NCBI GenBank assembly: GCA_029242085.1
Contig: JAQWUP010000029.1
Span: 51,974 to 115,973, forward strand
DNA from: Porticoccaceae bacterium
Lineage (GTDB): Bacteria; Pseudomonadota; Gammaproteobacteria; Pseudomonadales; Porticoccaceae
DNA: 64,000 bases
Reading direction: 5' to 3'
A model generated the notes under the pieces. That model was not told where the DNA came from. It was given only the letters and a program-made list of their open reading frames with translations, and made no database searches. Shown piece by piece: positions 12,317 to 20,902 of the stretch (position 1 is its first letter; each line of letters starts with the position of its first letter). The position numbers were made by a program, and so were the translations under genes.

Positions 12317-13437
12317 TCTTGGATTACCGCGTCGGTTGCCAATCGGCTATCGCGCAGTGCGACTAGATTCTCTATAGCCTGCACTGAAGAAGTAATATCG
12401 GGGAGCTGCTGAACAATCTGCATATCACTCAGGTTGGCGAGTCGCTGCTGAATCAGGGTTGCACTGGGATTAAGCTGGAAATACTGTGCCAACCAGCGCT
12501 GCGCTTTCTCCAGACTTTGGCTGTAAATCACCTGCTCTTCGCGCATTACGGCACTTTGCGCCTGCTCCAACATGAGACGCAAATTCTGACGCACAACAGC
12601 CTCCTCATGAACCTGCAGAAGCGGCTCTATAGGCTGACTGCGCTGACTAACCCGAATTAACTGGCTAATAGCAGTCATAAAATCTGCCGCCATGCCGTGT
12701 ATTTTTGACTGTTCGATGACAGCAGTGTCAGTCTGTTTTAGCTCCGTAATAGTTTCTATCTCTGGCTCTAGAACAGACAGTTTCACCAGCGCCTCGGCAA
12801 GAACACTAAGCTCAAGGTATAGCCCCGCCGAATCAACCTCTCCGGCCAGCTGGAGTGCAGTAATGTCTGCTGCCACCGCCCTGCGTAACGGCAGTAACTC
12901 GGGATCATCCAGCTGCTTGAGAATCACGTCGACATTTTGCAGTAGCGCCAATGGGTTTTTGGTACTGCGCTCAGTTTGCAGTCGTTGGTTTGCCAGACGC
13001 GCCAGATAGGCCGCTTCTGCGAGCAGCCAATCACTGCGGGTGGTTGAACCCAATTCTGCAAGTCGTTTGCCCTGATTATTAAGGCGCAACTGGATACTAG
13101 TAAGGATCTGCAGCATCTGTTCGCTGCTCTGAGTCTCTAGCTCCTGCTCTCGCTGCAATTGCTCTTCAAGCGCTGCGTAGGAATTCTCAAGACCGGCTAT
13201 ACGCGCATTAAACTCTTCAGCACCTGCCGTCCGCTGCTGCCATTCAACCCAACCCAACCAACCGGCGGCAGTCACAGCACTAATAAGGATTGCAGCCAGT
13301 AATAATTTACGCCAAAGCGGCTTGCCGACAGCAGTTGTTTTTGCCTCAGGCGCAGCTTTTTTGACCGTAGCTTTGTTATCAGTTTTAGCCGCAGCTGCTG
13401 ATTTTTTAGGGTCTACTTTATTGCTATCTTCAGTCAC
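12313..13437 (-). CDS. hemX: HemX family membrane protein
   Basis: A 374-residue protein with a Lys/Ala-rich cytosolic N-terminus (about 1-42), one transmembrane helix (about 44-64, LLLAAILISAVTAAGWLGWV) and a long periplasmic coiled-coil/helical domain. It belongs to the HemX family often labelled uroporphyrinogen-III C-methyltransferase, but it has no SAM-binding methyltransferase motif, so that label should not be used. The start is GTG. It lies 39 bp after hemD and overlaps hemY by four bases. Confidence 0.87.
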   Translation of the reverse strand: MTEDSNKVDPKKSAAAAKTDNKATVKKAAPEAKTTAVGKPLWRKLLLAAILISAVTAAGWLGWVEWQQRTAGAEEFNARIAGLENSYAALEEQLQREQELETQSSEQMLQILTSIQLRLNNQGKRLAELGSTTRSDWLLAEAAYLARLANQRLQTERSTKNPLALLQNVDVILKQLDDPELLPLRRAVAADITALQLAGEVDSAGLYLELSVLAEALVKLSVLEPEIETITELKQTDTAVIEQSKIHGMAADFMTAISQLIRVSQRSQPIEPLLQVHEEAVVRQNLRLMLEQAQSAVMREEQVIYSQSLEKAQRWLAQYFQLNPSATLIQQRLANLSDMQIVQQLPDITSSVQAIENLVALRDSRLATDAVIQE

Positions 13438-13476
13438 TATCTGCCCTCTGCTCTTCGTTATAAAGCTTAGCCTATT

Positions 13477-14235
13477 TTAGGTTTTTTCTGCAGCCTTAAA
13501 ATACTCTAGAACCGCTCGATGCATTGACTCAGGCAGCGCATTATCCGCCACCACTGTAGTTTGATAACCGAGCTGACGGGCCATATCTGCAACGCGCTCA
13601 CTGGGTACCACCACAGGCAGTGATGCATCTGCGGGCTCAGCCATAGCTCTCAGCAGCTCGCCGCTATGGGCAATCAAACAGTCGGCATCATCGGCCTGGC
13701 GCTGAGCAAGGAGCAGATTATCCGGCTTGATCACGCGATTATATAGTTCGCAGTAGGTAACCTTTGCGCCGCGCTGTTGCAGGGTATCGCCCAATGTCTG
13801 GCGACCGCCACCACCGCGAAAGATAACCAGCGACTTGCCAGCCAAACTATTTAGCTGAGAAAGCTGTAACAGACCTTCCGTATTCTGCTGCGTTTGCGGA
13901 CAGGTAACCTGACAACCATATTGGGTCAGTATCTGTGCGGTTTGCTGACCCACAGCAAATAGCTCAAGACCAGCGGGTAGCATCGGCCAGTACTCGTCCA
14001 ACCACTGCAATGCAATTTCCGCAGCATTGGCGCTGATAAAAACGGCCATATCAAATTGAGCAAACTCGAGAATAAGGGATTCAATCGGCTGGGTTTCAGC
14101 AATAGGCTCAATATGCATGATTGGCGTGTAGGTTACTGCCGCACCGGACTCCTCGAGTAATTGCAAAAAGGCATCTTGCTCACGCAGTGGGCGAACAACA
14201 AGAATGCGTCTATTGGCGAGGCTACTAGCTGCCAT
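13477..14235 (-). CDS. hemD: Uroporphyrinogen-III synthase
   Basis: HemD closes hydroxymethylbilane to uroporphyrinogen III with ring-D inversion. The 252-residue protein has the usual two-lobed layout and poorly conserved sequence of the family; recognisable parts are [21 protein letters not shown] at the start, [27 protein letters not shown] and [17 protein letters not shown]. It overlaps the hemC 3' end by 11 bp, which argues for coupled expression of the two consecutive pathway enzymes. Confidence 0.93.
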   Translation of the reverse strand: MAASSLANRRILVVRPLREQDAFLQLLEESGAAVTYTPIMHIEPIAETQPIESLILEFAQFDMAVFISANAAEIALQWLDEYWPMLPAGLELFAVGQQTAQILTQYGCQVTCPQTQQNTEGLLQLSQLNSLAGKSLVIFRGGGGRQTLGDTLQQRGAKVTYCELYNRVIKPDNLLLAQRQADDADCLIAHSGELLRAMAEPADASLPVVVPSERVADMARQLGYQTTVVADNALPESMHRAVLEYFKAAEKT

Positions 14236-15157
14236 AAACCTCAGCCAGTATCTCTCCAGCCCCCTGAGCCAATAATTGCTCCGCTAATTCAATACCTAGG
14301 GCCTCTGCGTTGCCTCGCGGGCCCTGCAGTTCAGCCCGCAATAGGGTAGCACCATCAATACTGCCCACCAGTCCACGCAGACCCAGTGTTTGGCCACTGG
14401 CATCAAGCTCCGCAAAACAGGCAATGGGCACCTGACAGCCGCCCTGCAAATGACGATTTACTGCTCGCTCTGCAATAACACAGCTGGCTGTATCATTATT
14501 GTGCAGTGGCGCCAGCAGCTCTCGGGTAGCAGTATCCTCAGCTCTACACTCAATACCGACCGCACCCTGGCCACCGGCTGGAAGCGACAAGTTAGAGTCT
14601 AAAGCGCTGGCAATTCGATCCTTCATGCCGAGACGAATCAGTCCGGCGCTGGCCAAAATAATGGCCTGATATTCACCCGCATCTAGTTTGGCTAGCCGAG
14701 TATTAACATTGCCTCGCAGCTCTTTAATCTGCAGATGTGGGAAATGGGCGCGCACCTGACATTGGCGACGCAGACTGGAGGTACCAACAACTGCGCCATC
14801 CGGTAATCCCTCGAGGCTCTGATAGTCATTGGATACAAACGCATCCAGAGGATTTTCGCGCTCACAGATAACCGCTAAATCGAGACCAGGTGGGAATTCC
14901 ATTGGCACATCTTTCATTGAATGCACTGCTATATCAGCCCTGCCATCCAGCATGGCCACCTCAAGCTCTTTTACAAACAAGCCCTTGCCGCCGATTTTAG
15001 CCAGAGGCGTATCCGAAAGGATATCGCCTTTAGTCGTCATGGCAACCAACTCAACAGCAAGATCTGTATGGTGTTTAAGCAGCTGCGCTTTCACAAATTC
15101 GGCCTGCCAAAGCGCCAGAGGGCTTTTGCGCGTAGCGATTCGGAGAATACGGGACAC
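14225..15157 (-). CDS. hemC: Porphobilinogen deaminase (hydroxymethylbilane synthase)
   Basis: HemC polymerises four porphobilinogen molecules on a covalently bound dipyrromethane. The 310-residue product has [14 protein letters not shown] at the N-terminus, [22 protein letters not shown], and the cofactor-carrying Cys in [10 protein letters not shown]. The start codon is GTG. As in Pseudomonas it lies directly downstream of an AlgR-like regulator gene, with a 56-bp gap. Confidence 0.97.
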   Translation of the reverse strand: MSRILRIATRKSPLALWQAEFVKAQLLKHHTDLAVELVAMTTKGDILSDTPLAKIGGKGLFVKELEVAMLDGRADIAVHSMKDVPMEFPPGLDLAVICERENPLDAFVSNDYQSLEGLPDGAVVGTSSLRRQCQVRAHFPHLQIKELRGNVNTRLAKLDAGEYQAIILASAGLIRLGMKDRIASALDSNLSLPAGGQGAVGIECRAEDTATRELLAPLHNNDTASCVIAERAVNRHLQGGCQVPIACFAELDASGQTLGLRGLVGSIDGATLLRAELQGPRGNAEALGIELAEQLLAQGAGEILAEVYGS

Positions 15158-15213
15158 GAAGGTAACCTGTGGTAATTTTTAAAGCGCCATTATCGACGAT
15201 TTATAAGCTGTTG

Positions 15214-15894
15214 TCAGAGTTGCGAGGTTAATTTACGCAATTTTGGCTCAAGGCGGCGACTAATTTCCGGCTGAATGTCAATATCTTTGAGGGCAGCTCT
15301 GATACATCCATCATCACGCCTGATGCTCTGAAGAGCATCTTTGGCGACTAACGCATTGCGATGAATTCTGACAAACAGATGTGCAAACTCCTGCTCCAGG
15401 CCTTTGAGTGTTTCATTGATAATAAAGTCAGTGTCCGCAGTATAGACCCTGACGTACTTCTGATCTGCTTTTAGCAGCCCGATCTGCTCAACCGGAACAG
15501 AATCGACACCTTGATAAGAATAGGCGTAAAGATGTGAGCGAGCGCCGGCAGCCATCGCCCTGCGCTGGCTATGCACAGCTTTACAAGCAATTAATATGGC
15601 GTCAACTAAGCTGTCTTTTTGCGAGCCAGAGTCAAGTTGATCGAGGGTCGGGCAAAATACGACAACAGGATTAGATTCAGCTCGATTAAAGAACTGCGGG
15701 AATGAGTTCCTGTCCATATCAAGCATAGGTGTTTTCATCAGAACAATATCTGGCGATTGCGCAGCAACCATATCTACTGCTTTTGCTCCGCTGGTCGCTT
15801 GACCGACAAAAATTATATTTTGCATCGCCGTTAACAGACGCTCCATGCGAACTCCTGCCAGCAGCTCATTATCGACGATCAATACCTTGATCAT
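15214..15894 (-). CDS. AlgR-like LytTR regulator with a receiver lacking the phosphoacceptor Asp
   Basis: A 226-residue protein with an N-terminal receiver-like domain (about 1-115) and a C-terminal LytTR DNA-binding domain (about 125-226; LKADQKYVRVYT, FVRIHRNALV). The ATG at 15894 is preferred to the TTG used in the track because GGAGG lies seven bases before it. In the receiver, the position that is Asp54 in AlgR is Lys (IVLMKTPML), and the early acidic pair is D8/E10 with Asn9. Phosphorylation at the usual site therefore looks impossible. Position between argH and hemC is exactly that of algR in Pseudomonas, but the kinase gene algZ/fimS is absent. Ortholog of algR by synteny; function as a phosphorylation-independent regulator is inference. 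Confidence 0.85.
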   Translation of the reverse strand: MIKVLIVDNELLAGVRMERLLTAMQNIIFVGQATSGAKAVDMVAAQSPDIVLMKTPMLDMDRNSFPQFFNRAESNPVVVFCPTLDQLDSGSQKDSLVDAILIACKAVHSQRRAMAAGARSHLYAYSYQGVDSVPVEQIGLLKADQKYVRVYTADTDFIINETLKGLEQEFAHLFVRIHRNALVAKDALQSIRRDDGCIRAALKDIDIQPEISRRLEPKLRKLTSQL

Positions 15895-15988
15895 ATTCAA
15901 CCCTCCATTGGTTTGGCACGACGCAGGTTACCATACCCAAATTACTGACCGAAGCATCAACTTTTCCCTGCTGAGGCCAATGATTGGC

Positions 15989-15994
15989 TATAAT
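15989..15994 (+). promoter_or_regulatory. -10 element of the argH promoter
   Basis: A perfect TATAAT lies 35 bp before the argH ATG in the divergent gap between the AlgR-like gene and argH. No good -35 hexamer is found at 16-18 bp, so the promoter may depend on an activator. Confidence 0.5.
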
Positions 15995-16028
15995 CTACTC
16001 GCAATTTAACTACTGGACCCTATCGTCG

Positions 16029-17456
16029 ATGAGCAAGACTGACAAAACTAAATCTGAACAAGTGCAAACCCAAAAGACCAATCAAGCTTGGGGCGGTCGT
16101 TTTAATGAGCCAGTGGATGAATTTGTCGCTCGGTTTACTGCATCTGTAAATTTTGATCAGCGCCTCTATCGCCAAGATATTCAGGGTTCAATCGCCCATG
16201 CAAAAATGCTTGCACAGGCTGCAGTGATCAGCACTGACGAACGCGACCAAATCATCAATGGCCTGCAAGAGATTGCCGCTGAAATAGAGAATGGCACCTT
16301 TGAATGGTCTGTGGCCCTTGAAGATGTGCATATGAATATCGAAGCTGCCCTAACCGCGCGCATCGGCAATGTGGGCAAGAAACTGCATACTGGGCGCTCG
16401 AGAAACGATCAGGTGGCAACCGATATCCGCCTTTGGCTTCGCGATCAAATTGATGAGATAAAGCCGCTTTTTACTAAGTTGCAACAGGGAATGATTGAGC
16501 TTGCAGCAGCCGAATCCGAGACCATTATGCCCGGCTTTACTCATTTGCAAACCGCCCAACCAGTGACATTTGGCCACCATTTATTGGCCTGGAATGAAAT
16601 GATTGAGCGTGACTTTGGCCGTCTCTGTGACTGTCGCGCTCGATTAAATCAGAGCCCGCTGGGCGCGGCCGCGCTAGCTGGCACCACCTACCCAATTGAT
16701 CGCGAGTACACAGCCGCTGAAATGGGCTTTGATAAGCCCACGGAGAATAGTCTGGATTCGGTCAGTGATCGTGACTTCGCGATCGAATTCTGCGCCTTTG
16801 CCAGCATGCTTATGACCCATATGTCACGCATGTCGGAAGAGCTCGTACTCTGGACCTCAGCACAGTTCCAATTTGTTAATCTGCCCGATCGCTTCTGCAC
16901 CGGCTCTTCGATCATGCCACAGAAGAAAAATCCCGATGTGCCAGAACTGGTGCGCGGTAAAACCGGTCGAGTATCCGGCCATTTGATTTCACTACTCACT
17001 CTAATGAAGTCTCAACCTCTGGCCTATAACAAAGATAACCAGGAAGACAAAGAGCCATTATTTGATACGGTCGATACAGTGCGTGACTGTCTGCGCGCCT
17101 TTGGAGACATGATCCCAGCAATTCAGTCCAATAAGGCTTCTATGTATGAAGCGGCGCGAAGAGGCTTTTCTACCGCCACTGATCTGGCCGACTATCTTGT
17201 CGGCAAGGGCATTGCGTTCCGAGACTCCCATGAGATTGTTGGTAAATCAGTTGCCTATGGTGTTGCCGAAAATAAAGATCTGTCGGAGATGAGCCTTGAG
17301 GAGTTACAGCAGTTCTCAGATCAAATTGGCGCGGATGTGTTTGATGTTCTCACGCTTGAGGGATCAGTTGCCGCGCGCAATCACGTGGGTGGCACAGCAC
17401 CAGGTCAGGTTAAAGCTGCGGCCGCACGCGCCTTAGCTGTGCTGGCGACTCGTTAG
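16029..17456 (+). CDS. argH: Argininosuccinate lyase
   Basis: ArgH splits argininosuccinate into arginine and fumarate. The ATG at 16029 gives 475 residues; the track's TTG at 15984 would overlap the TATAAT. The N-terminal [15 protein letters not shown] segment is a polar extension before the conserved [21 protein letters not shown]. Family signatures: [31 protein letters not shown] and the mobile catalytic loop [12 protein letters not shown]. The 3' end overlaps convergent cyaY by four bases. argD and argF lie 31 kb away; no arginine operon is present here. Confidence 0.97.
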   Translation: MSKTDKTKSEQVQTQKTNQAWGGRFNEPVDEFVARFTASVNFDQRLYRQDIQGSIAHAKMLAQAAVISTDERDQIINGLQEIAAEIENGTFEWSVALEDVHMNIEAALTARIGNVGKKLHTGRSRNDQVATDIRLWLRDQIDEIKPLFTKLQQGMIELAAAESETIMPGFTHLQTAQPVTFGHHLLAWNEMIERDFGRLCDCRARLNQSPLGAAALAGTTYPIDREYTAAEMGFDKPTENSLDSVSDRDFAIEFCAFASMLMTHMSRMSEELVLWTSAQFQFVNLPDRFCTGSSIMPQKKNPDVPELVRGKTGRVSGHLISLLTLMKSQPLAYNKDNQEDKEPLFDTVDTVRDCLRAFGDMIPAIQSNKASMYEAARRGFSTATDLADYLVGKGIAFRDSHEIVGKSVAYGVAENKDLSEMSLEELQQFSDQIGADVFDVLTLEGSVAARNHVGGTAPGQVKAAAARALAVLATR

Positions 17457-17773
17457 AAGCCGAAGGTTACCTTCTCTGTTGACTGTGCCAGACAAGCATC
17501 AGTAAGCATGGTCGACAACAGTTCACCGCTGACTGTGTTTTTCCACTGTCCCGACTCCAGCTTAAAATGAAATCCGCCCGAGCGCGCTGCCAGCCAAATC
17601 TCACCCATTGAGGGCTGGCGCGATAGGATAATCTGCGAGCCATTAATGTCACAGGTTATGGTTAGCATCCCGGCACTGTTTTCATAGTCAATATCAGCGC
17701 CACTGTCATCAATGCTCTCTTCAATGGAAAACATTAGCTCATCGGCGATTTGATTAAATTCTGCTTCGTTCAT
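17453..17773 (-). CDS. cyaY: Iron-sulfur assembly protein CyaY (frataxin)
   Basis: A 106-residue bacterial frataxin. The acidic first helix ([27 protein letters not shown]) provides the iron-binding surface, followed by the beta-sheet with [24 protein letters not shown], the family signature. CyaY binds iron and tunes the IscS-dependent cluster machinery. It is convergent with argH and divergent from lptM, the usual gammaproteobacterial arrangement. Confidence 0.95.
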   Translation of the reverse strand: MNEAEFNQIADELMFSIEESIDDSGADIDYENSAGMLTITCDINGSQIILSRQPSMGEIWLAARSGGFHFKLESGQWKNTVSGELLSTMLTDACLAQSTEKVTFGF

Positions 17774-17866
17774 GTTATGCCTTAAAGGTAATTGGATAGT
17801 AGGCCATTGGGGCTAGTCAATGGTCACAGGCAGTAGCCGCAAGTTTGTGCCGAGCAGTATAATTGT

Positions 17867-17896
17867 TTGGGCGTAATCTGCCAGTGCCGCTATACT
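17867..17896 (+). promoter_or_regulatory. Sigma-70 promoter of the lptM-lysA-dapF unit
   Basis: TTGGGC (17867-17872), an 18-bp spacer and TATACT (17891-17896) lie 25 bp before the lptM ATG in the cyaY-lptM gap. A second TATAAT occurs at 17858-17863 without an obvious -35. Confidence 0.5.
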
Positions 17897-17920
17897 TACA
17901 CGTTTTAACAGTGATCTAAT

Positions 17921-18079
17921 ATGTTTTCTAAAATTGTTCTCTCGAAAGCCCTGTTTATTGCTGCACTGCTCATCGGTCTTGTAATCAGTCTTGCAGGTTG
18001 CGGCAATACTGGCGACTTATATCTTCCTGAGGATGTCCCCATGACTCAGGGCAACATTACTGAAAATACAGAATCCTAA
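17921..18079 (+). CDS. lptM: LptM-type lipoprotein (YifL family)
   Basis: A 52-residue lipoprotein missed by the ORF track because of its length. The translation MFSKIVLSKALFIAALLIGL...LAGCGNTGDLYLPED has a signal sequence, the lipobox LAGC with the lipidated Cys at residue 27, and the CGxxGxLYLP segment that defines this family. LptM assists oxidative maturation of the LptDE lipopolysaccharide translocon in E. coli. It sits one base upstream of lysA, in the standard lptM-lysA-dapF position opposite cyaY. Confidence 0.92.
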   Translation: MFSKIVLSKALFIAALLIGLVISLAGCGNTGDLYLPEDVPMTQGNITENTES

Positions 18080-18080
18080 A

Positions 18081-19334
18081 ATGCACAGTACTATTTCCAC
18101 AAGAAACCAGCGCTTATTTATCGAAGATATTGCGCTAGCCGATATTGCCAATGAATTTGGCACCCCCTGTTATGTCTATAGCAAAGAGGCCATTAGCGCG
18201 AGTTTTTGTGCCTATCAGGCTGCCCTTAAAGAGCGTGATCATCTAATTTGCTACGCCGTTAAGTCCAATTCCAATATTGCTGTTTTACAAACGCTGGCGA
18301 ATCTGGGGGCGGGCTTTGATATTGTTTCGCTGGGTGAACTCGAGCGGGTACTTCTAGCTGGTGGTGACCCCAGCAAAGTTGTTTACTCCGGTGTTGCCAA
18401 AACTGCCAATGATATGCGGCGCGCGTTACAGATTGGTATCCACTGCTTTAATGTCGAGTCTGAAGCGGAGCTTGAGTTACTCAATCGCACTGCCGCTGAG
18501 CTGAGTGTCAGTGCAGCCGTATCGCTGCGAGTCAATCCGGATGTGGATGCCAAAACACATCCCTATATCTCAACCGGCTTAAAAGAAAACAAATTTGGCA
18601 TTGATATTAATTTAGCGCCAGCGGTCTACCAGCGTGCGGCCGCCATGGAGAATATTTCCGTGGTCGGTGTGGACTGCCATATTGGCTCACAGCTTACCGA
18701 AATCCAGCCATTTGTTGATGCAATGGATAGATTGCTGGTCTTGGTCGATCAGTTATCTGAGTTGGGAATCCACCTGCAGCATATAGATATCGGTGGCGGT
18801 CTGGGTGTGCGCTATCAAGATGAGGTTGCACCATCGGCGGCAGAGTATCTGGCGGCACTGTTACCTCAACTTGAAGGGCGCCACGAAACTCTGGTGCTGG
18901 AACCGGGCCGCTCAATTACCGCGAATGCCGGTGTCCTGCTAACCCAGGTCGAATATCTAAAGAGCAATGGCGAGAAGAACTTTGCCATTGTCGATGCGGC
19001 TATGAACGATATGCTACGCCCAGCGCTCTACCAGGCCTGGATGGATATTCAACCGGTCATTGACAGCGATGCAGAGACCAAGACCTACGATGTGGTTGGA
19101 CCTGTCTGCGAGACTGGAGATTTTTTGGGCAAAGACAGGCCTCTGGCGATCGCCGAAGGCGACTGCCTATGTGTTTTCTCGGCCGGTGCCTATGGGTTTG
19201 TGATGAGTTCAAATTACAATACCCGACCTCGAGCTGCAGAAATTATGGTCGATAGCGGTCAGACACATCTGGTGCGTGCTCGAGAAACCATTGAGGATCT
19301 GGTCAGAGGCGAGCAGCTTCTACCCAGTCAGTAA
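18081..19334 (+). CDS. lysA: Diaminopimelate decarboxylase
   Basis: LysA decarboxylates meso-diaminopimelate to lysine, using PLP. The 417-residue fold-III enzyme has the PLP lysine in CYAVKSNSN, HIGSQLTEI, the GGGLGVRY glycine loop, LEPGRSITANAG and the active-site Cys in GPVCETGDFLG. Length is normal. It lies one base after lptM and 13 bp before dapF, whose product makes its substrate. Confidence 0.97.
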   Translation: MHSTISTRNQRLFIEDIALADIANEFGTPCYVYSKEAISASFCAYQAALKERDHLICYAVKSNSNIAVLQTLANLGAGFDIVSLGELERVLLAGGDPSKVVYSGVAKTANDMRRALQIGIHCFNVESEAELELLNRTAAELSVSAAVSLRVNPDVDAKTHPYISTGLKENKFGIDINLAPAVYQRAAAMENISVVGVDCHIGSQLTEIQPFVDAMDRLLVLVDQLSELGIHLQHIDIGGGLGVRYQDEVAPSAAEYLAALLPQLEGRHETLVLEPGRSITANAGVLLTQVEYLKSNGEKNFAIVDAAMNDMLRPALYQAWMDIQPVIDSDAETKTYDVVGPVCETGDFLGKDRPLAIAEGDCLCVFSAGAYGFVMSSNYNTRPRAAEIMVDSGQTHLVRARETIEDLVRGEQLLPSQ

Positions 19335-19347
19335 CGGCTAAAATAAT

Positions 19348-20178
19348 ATGTTGATGAAATTCACCAAAATGCACGGCTTGGGTAACGACTTTGTTGTTAT
19401 TGATGCCGTGACCCAAAATGTGCGTGTAACTGCGTCGATGGCTCGACGTCTGGGCAGTCGCACCCTGGGCATTGGTTGTGACCAAATTTTGGTAGTGGAA
19501 CCTCCCTCCAAGCCAAACATTGATTTTAATTACCGAATCTTTAATCAGGATGGCGGTGAGGTTGAACAGTGCGGCAATGGCGCACGCTGTCTGGCCCGCT
19601 TTGTAAAAGATCGTCGTCTCACTGGCAAAAGCTCAATTCGGGTAAAAACCATGAATCGAGTTTTGGAGCTGCGAATTAATGCCAACCACTCAGTGTCGGT
19701 AGATATGGGTGTGCCCCTATTAGCGCCGGCGGATATTCCCTTTGAGGCTGATCAACCGGCCAATCTCTACAATATTGATATTGCAGCAAATGAGTATCAA
19801 ATTGCCGCCGTCTCCATGGGTAATCCACATGCGGTTTTGCAGGTTGAGGATGTGCAAACTGCGCCAGTCAGTGAACTGGGCCCTCAGCTGGAATGCCACG
19901 AACGATTCCCAAATCGGGTCAATGCGGGCTTTATGCAGATTCTAAATCGCCAGCAGCTCAACCTGCGAGTATTTGAGCGCGGTGCCGGTGAAACTCAGGC
20001 CTGCGGCTCTGGCGCCTGCGCCGCAGCAGTGGCAGCTATGCAGCAGGAACTGGTAGACTCATCTGTAACTGTTCACCTGACTGGTGGCGATTTAACTATT
20101 GAATGGCAGGGAGAGGGTCAGCCGTTAATCATGACTGGACCTGCCGTTACCGTTTTCCATGGACGTATAAGAATATGA
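19348..20178 (+). CDS. dapF: Diaminopimelate epimerase
   Basis: DapF converts LL- to meso-diaminopimelate for lysine and peptidoglycan. The 276-residue protein carries both catalytic cysteines in their normal motifs, EQCGNGARC and TQACGSGACAAAV, with KMHGLGNDFVV at the N-terminus. Either the ATG at 19348 or the one at 19354 could be the start; no strong Shine-Dalgarno decides it. Its stop overlaps the DUF484 start (ATGA). Confidence 0.97.
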   Translation: MLMKFTKMHGLGNDFVVIDAVTQNVRVTASMARRLGSRTLGIGCDQILVVEPPSKPNIDFNYRIFNQDGGEVEQCGNGARCLARFVKDRRLTGKSSIRVKTMNRVLELRINANHSVSVDMGVPLLAPADIPFEADQPANLYNIDIAANEYQIAAVSMGNPHAVLQVEDVQTAPVSELGPQLECHERFPNRVNAGFMQILNRQQLNLRVFERGAGETQACGSGACAAAVAAMQQELVDSSVTVHLTGGDLTIEWQGEGQPLIMTGPAVTVFHGRIRI

Positions 20179-20855
20179 GTGAAGAAAAGCAGATTGATAC
20201 AACCGAGCAGTTAGTGCGAGATTTCCTGCAGGACAATCCAACCTTTCTTGATAAGAATCCGGATATTCTCGAAAGCCTCACCCTGCCCCACAACGCCGGT
20301 AATGCAGTATCTCTGGTTGAACGTCAGGTGGGTGTCATGCGCGATCGCAACAAGGAGATGCGCAACCGTCTCGACAATATGCTTGAGACTGCTCATGACA
20401 ATGATCTGCTATTCGAAAAAACCAAACGCCTAGTGCTGAACCTGCTGGAGGCGAAGAATCTCGCCGCGCTGGTTGAGACTCTCTATGACAGCCTCGGCAA
20501 AGACTTTGCGATTGATTTTTACAGCCTGACATTACTCGGAGATGAAGAGCAGCTTCCAGCTACCATGGCACGAGTGGCCAGTATAGAAAAAGCCAACGAG
20601 AAAGTTGGCACACTACTCAGCTCTAACCGCGCTGTGTGCGGCGTATTGCGTGAAGATGAGATGTTGTTCCTTTTTGGTGAGAAAGGCCTGCAGGTCGGTT
20701 CGGTTGCGGCCGTGCCGCTGCGCTTTAATAATCTCTATGGAATTCTAGCTGTGGGTAACAGCGACCCCAATTTTTACAAAAGCAGTATGGGCACGTTATT
20801 TTTGAGCTACATAGCGGAAGTACTCCACAGAATTCTGCCACAGTATCTTAAATAG
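20175..20855 (+). CDS. DUF484 family protein (GAF-like)
   Basis: A 226-residue cytosolic protein of the DUF484 family (YigA in E. coli). It begins with a helical part containing VRDFLQDNPTFLDKNPDIL, the family signature, then a GAF-like domain (about 100-226) ending in LFLSYIAEVLHRILPQYL. Its biochemical role is not known. The ATG at 20175 overlaps the dapF stop; the track's longer ORF runs inside dapF. In many relatives xerC and yigB follow this gene; here the next gene is rnr on the other strand, so that tail of the operon has been lost or moved. Confidence 0.88.
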   Translation: MSEEKQIDTTEQLVRDFLQDNPTFLDKNPDILESLTLPHNAGNAVSLVERQVGVMRDRNKEMRNRLDNMLETAHDNDLLFEKTKRLVLNLLEAKNLAALVETLYDSLGKDFAIDFYSLTLLGDEEQLPATMARVASIEKANEKVGTLLSSNRAVCGVLREDEMLFLFGEKGLQVGSVAAVPLRFNNLYGILAVGNSDPNFYKSSMGTLFLSYIAEVLHRILPQYLK

Positions 20856-20902
20856 CAAATTCGCCGCGACTCAAAACAGGCCCTGTCCGGCCCTGCTGAT
20901 CT

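Noticed and set aside
12313-13437. Labelling hemX as a uroporphyrinogen-III methyltransferase
   Set aside because: The protein is a single-pass membrane coiled-coil protein without any SAM-binding motif.
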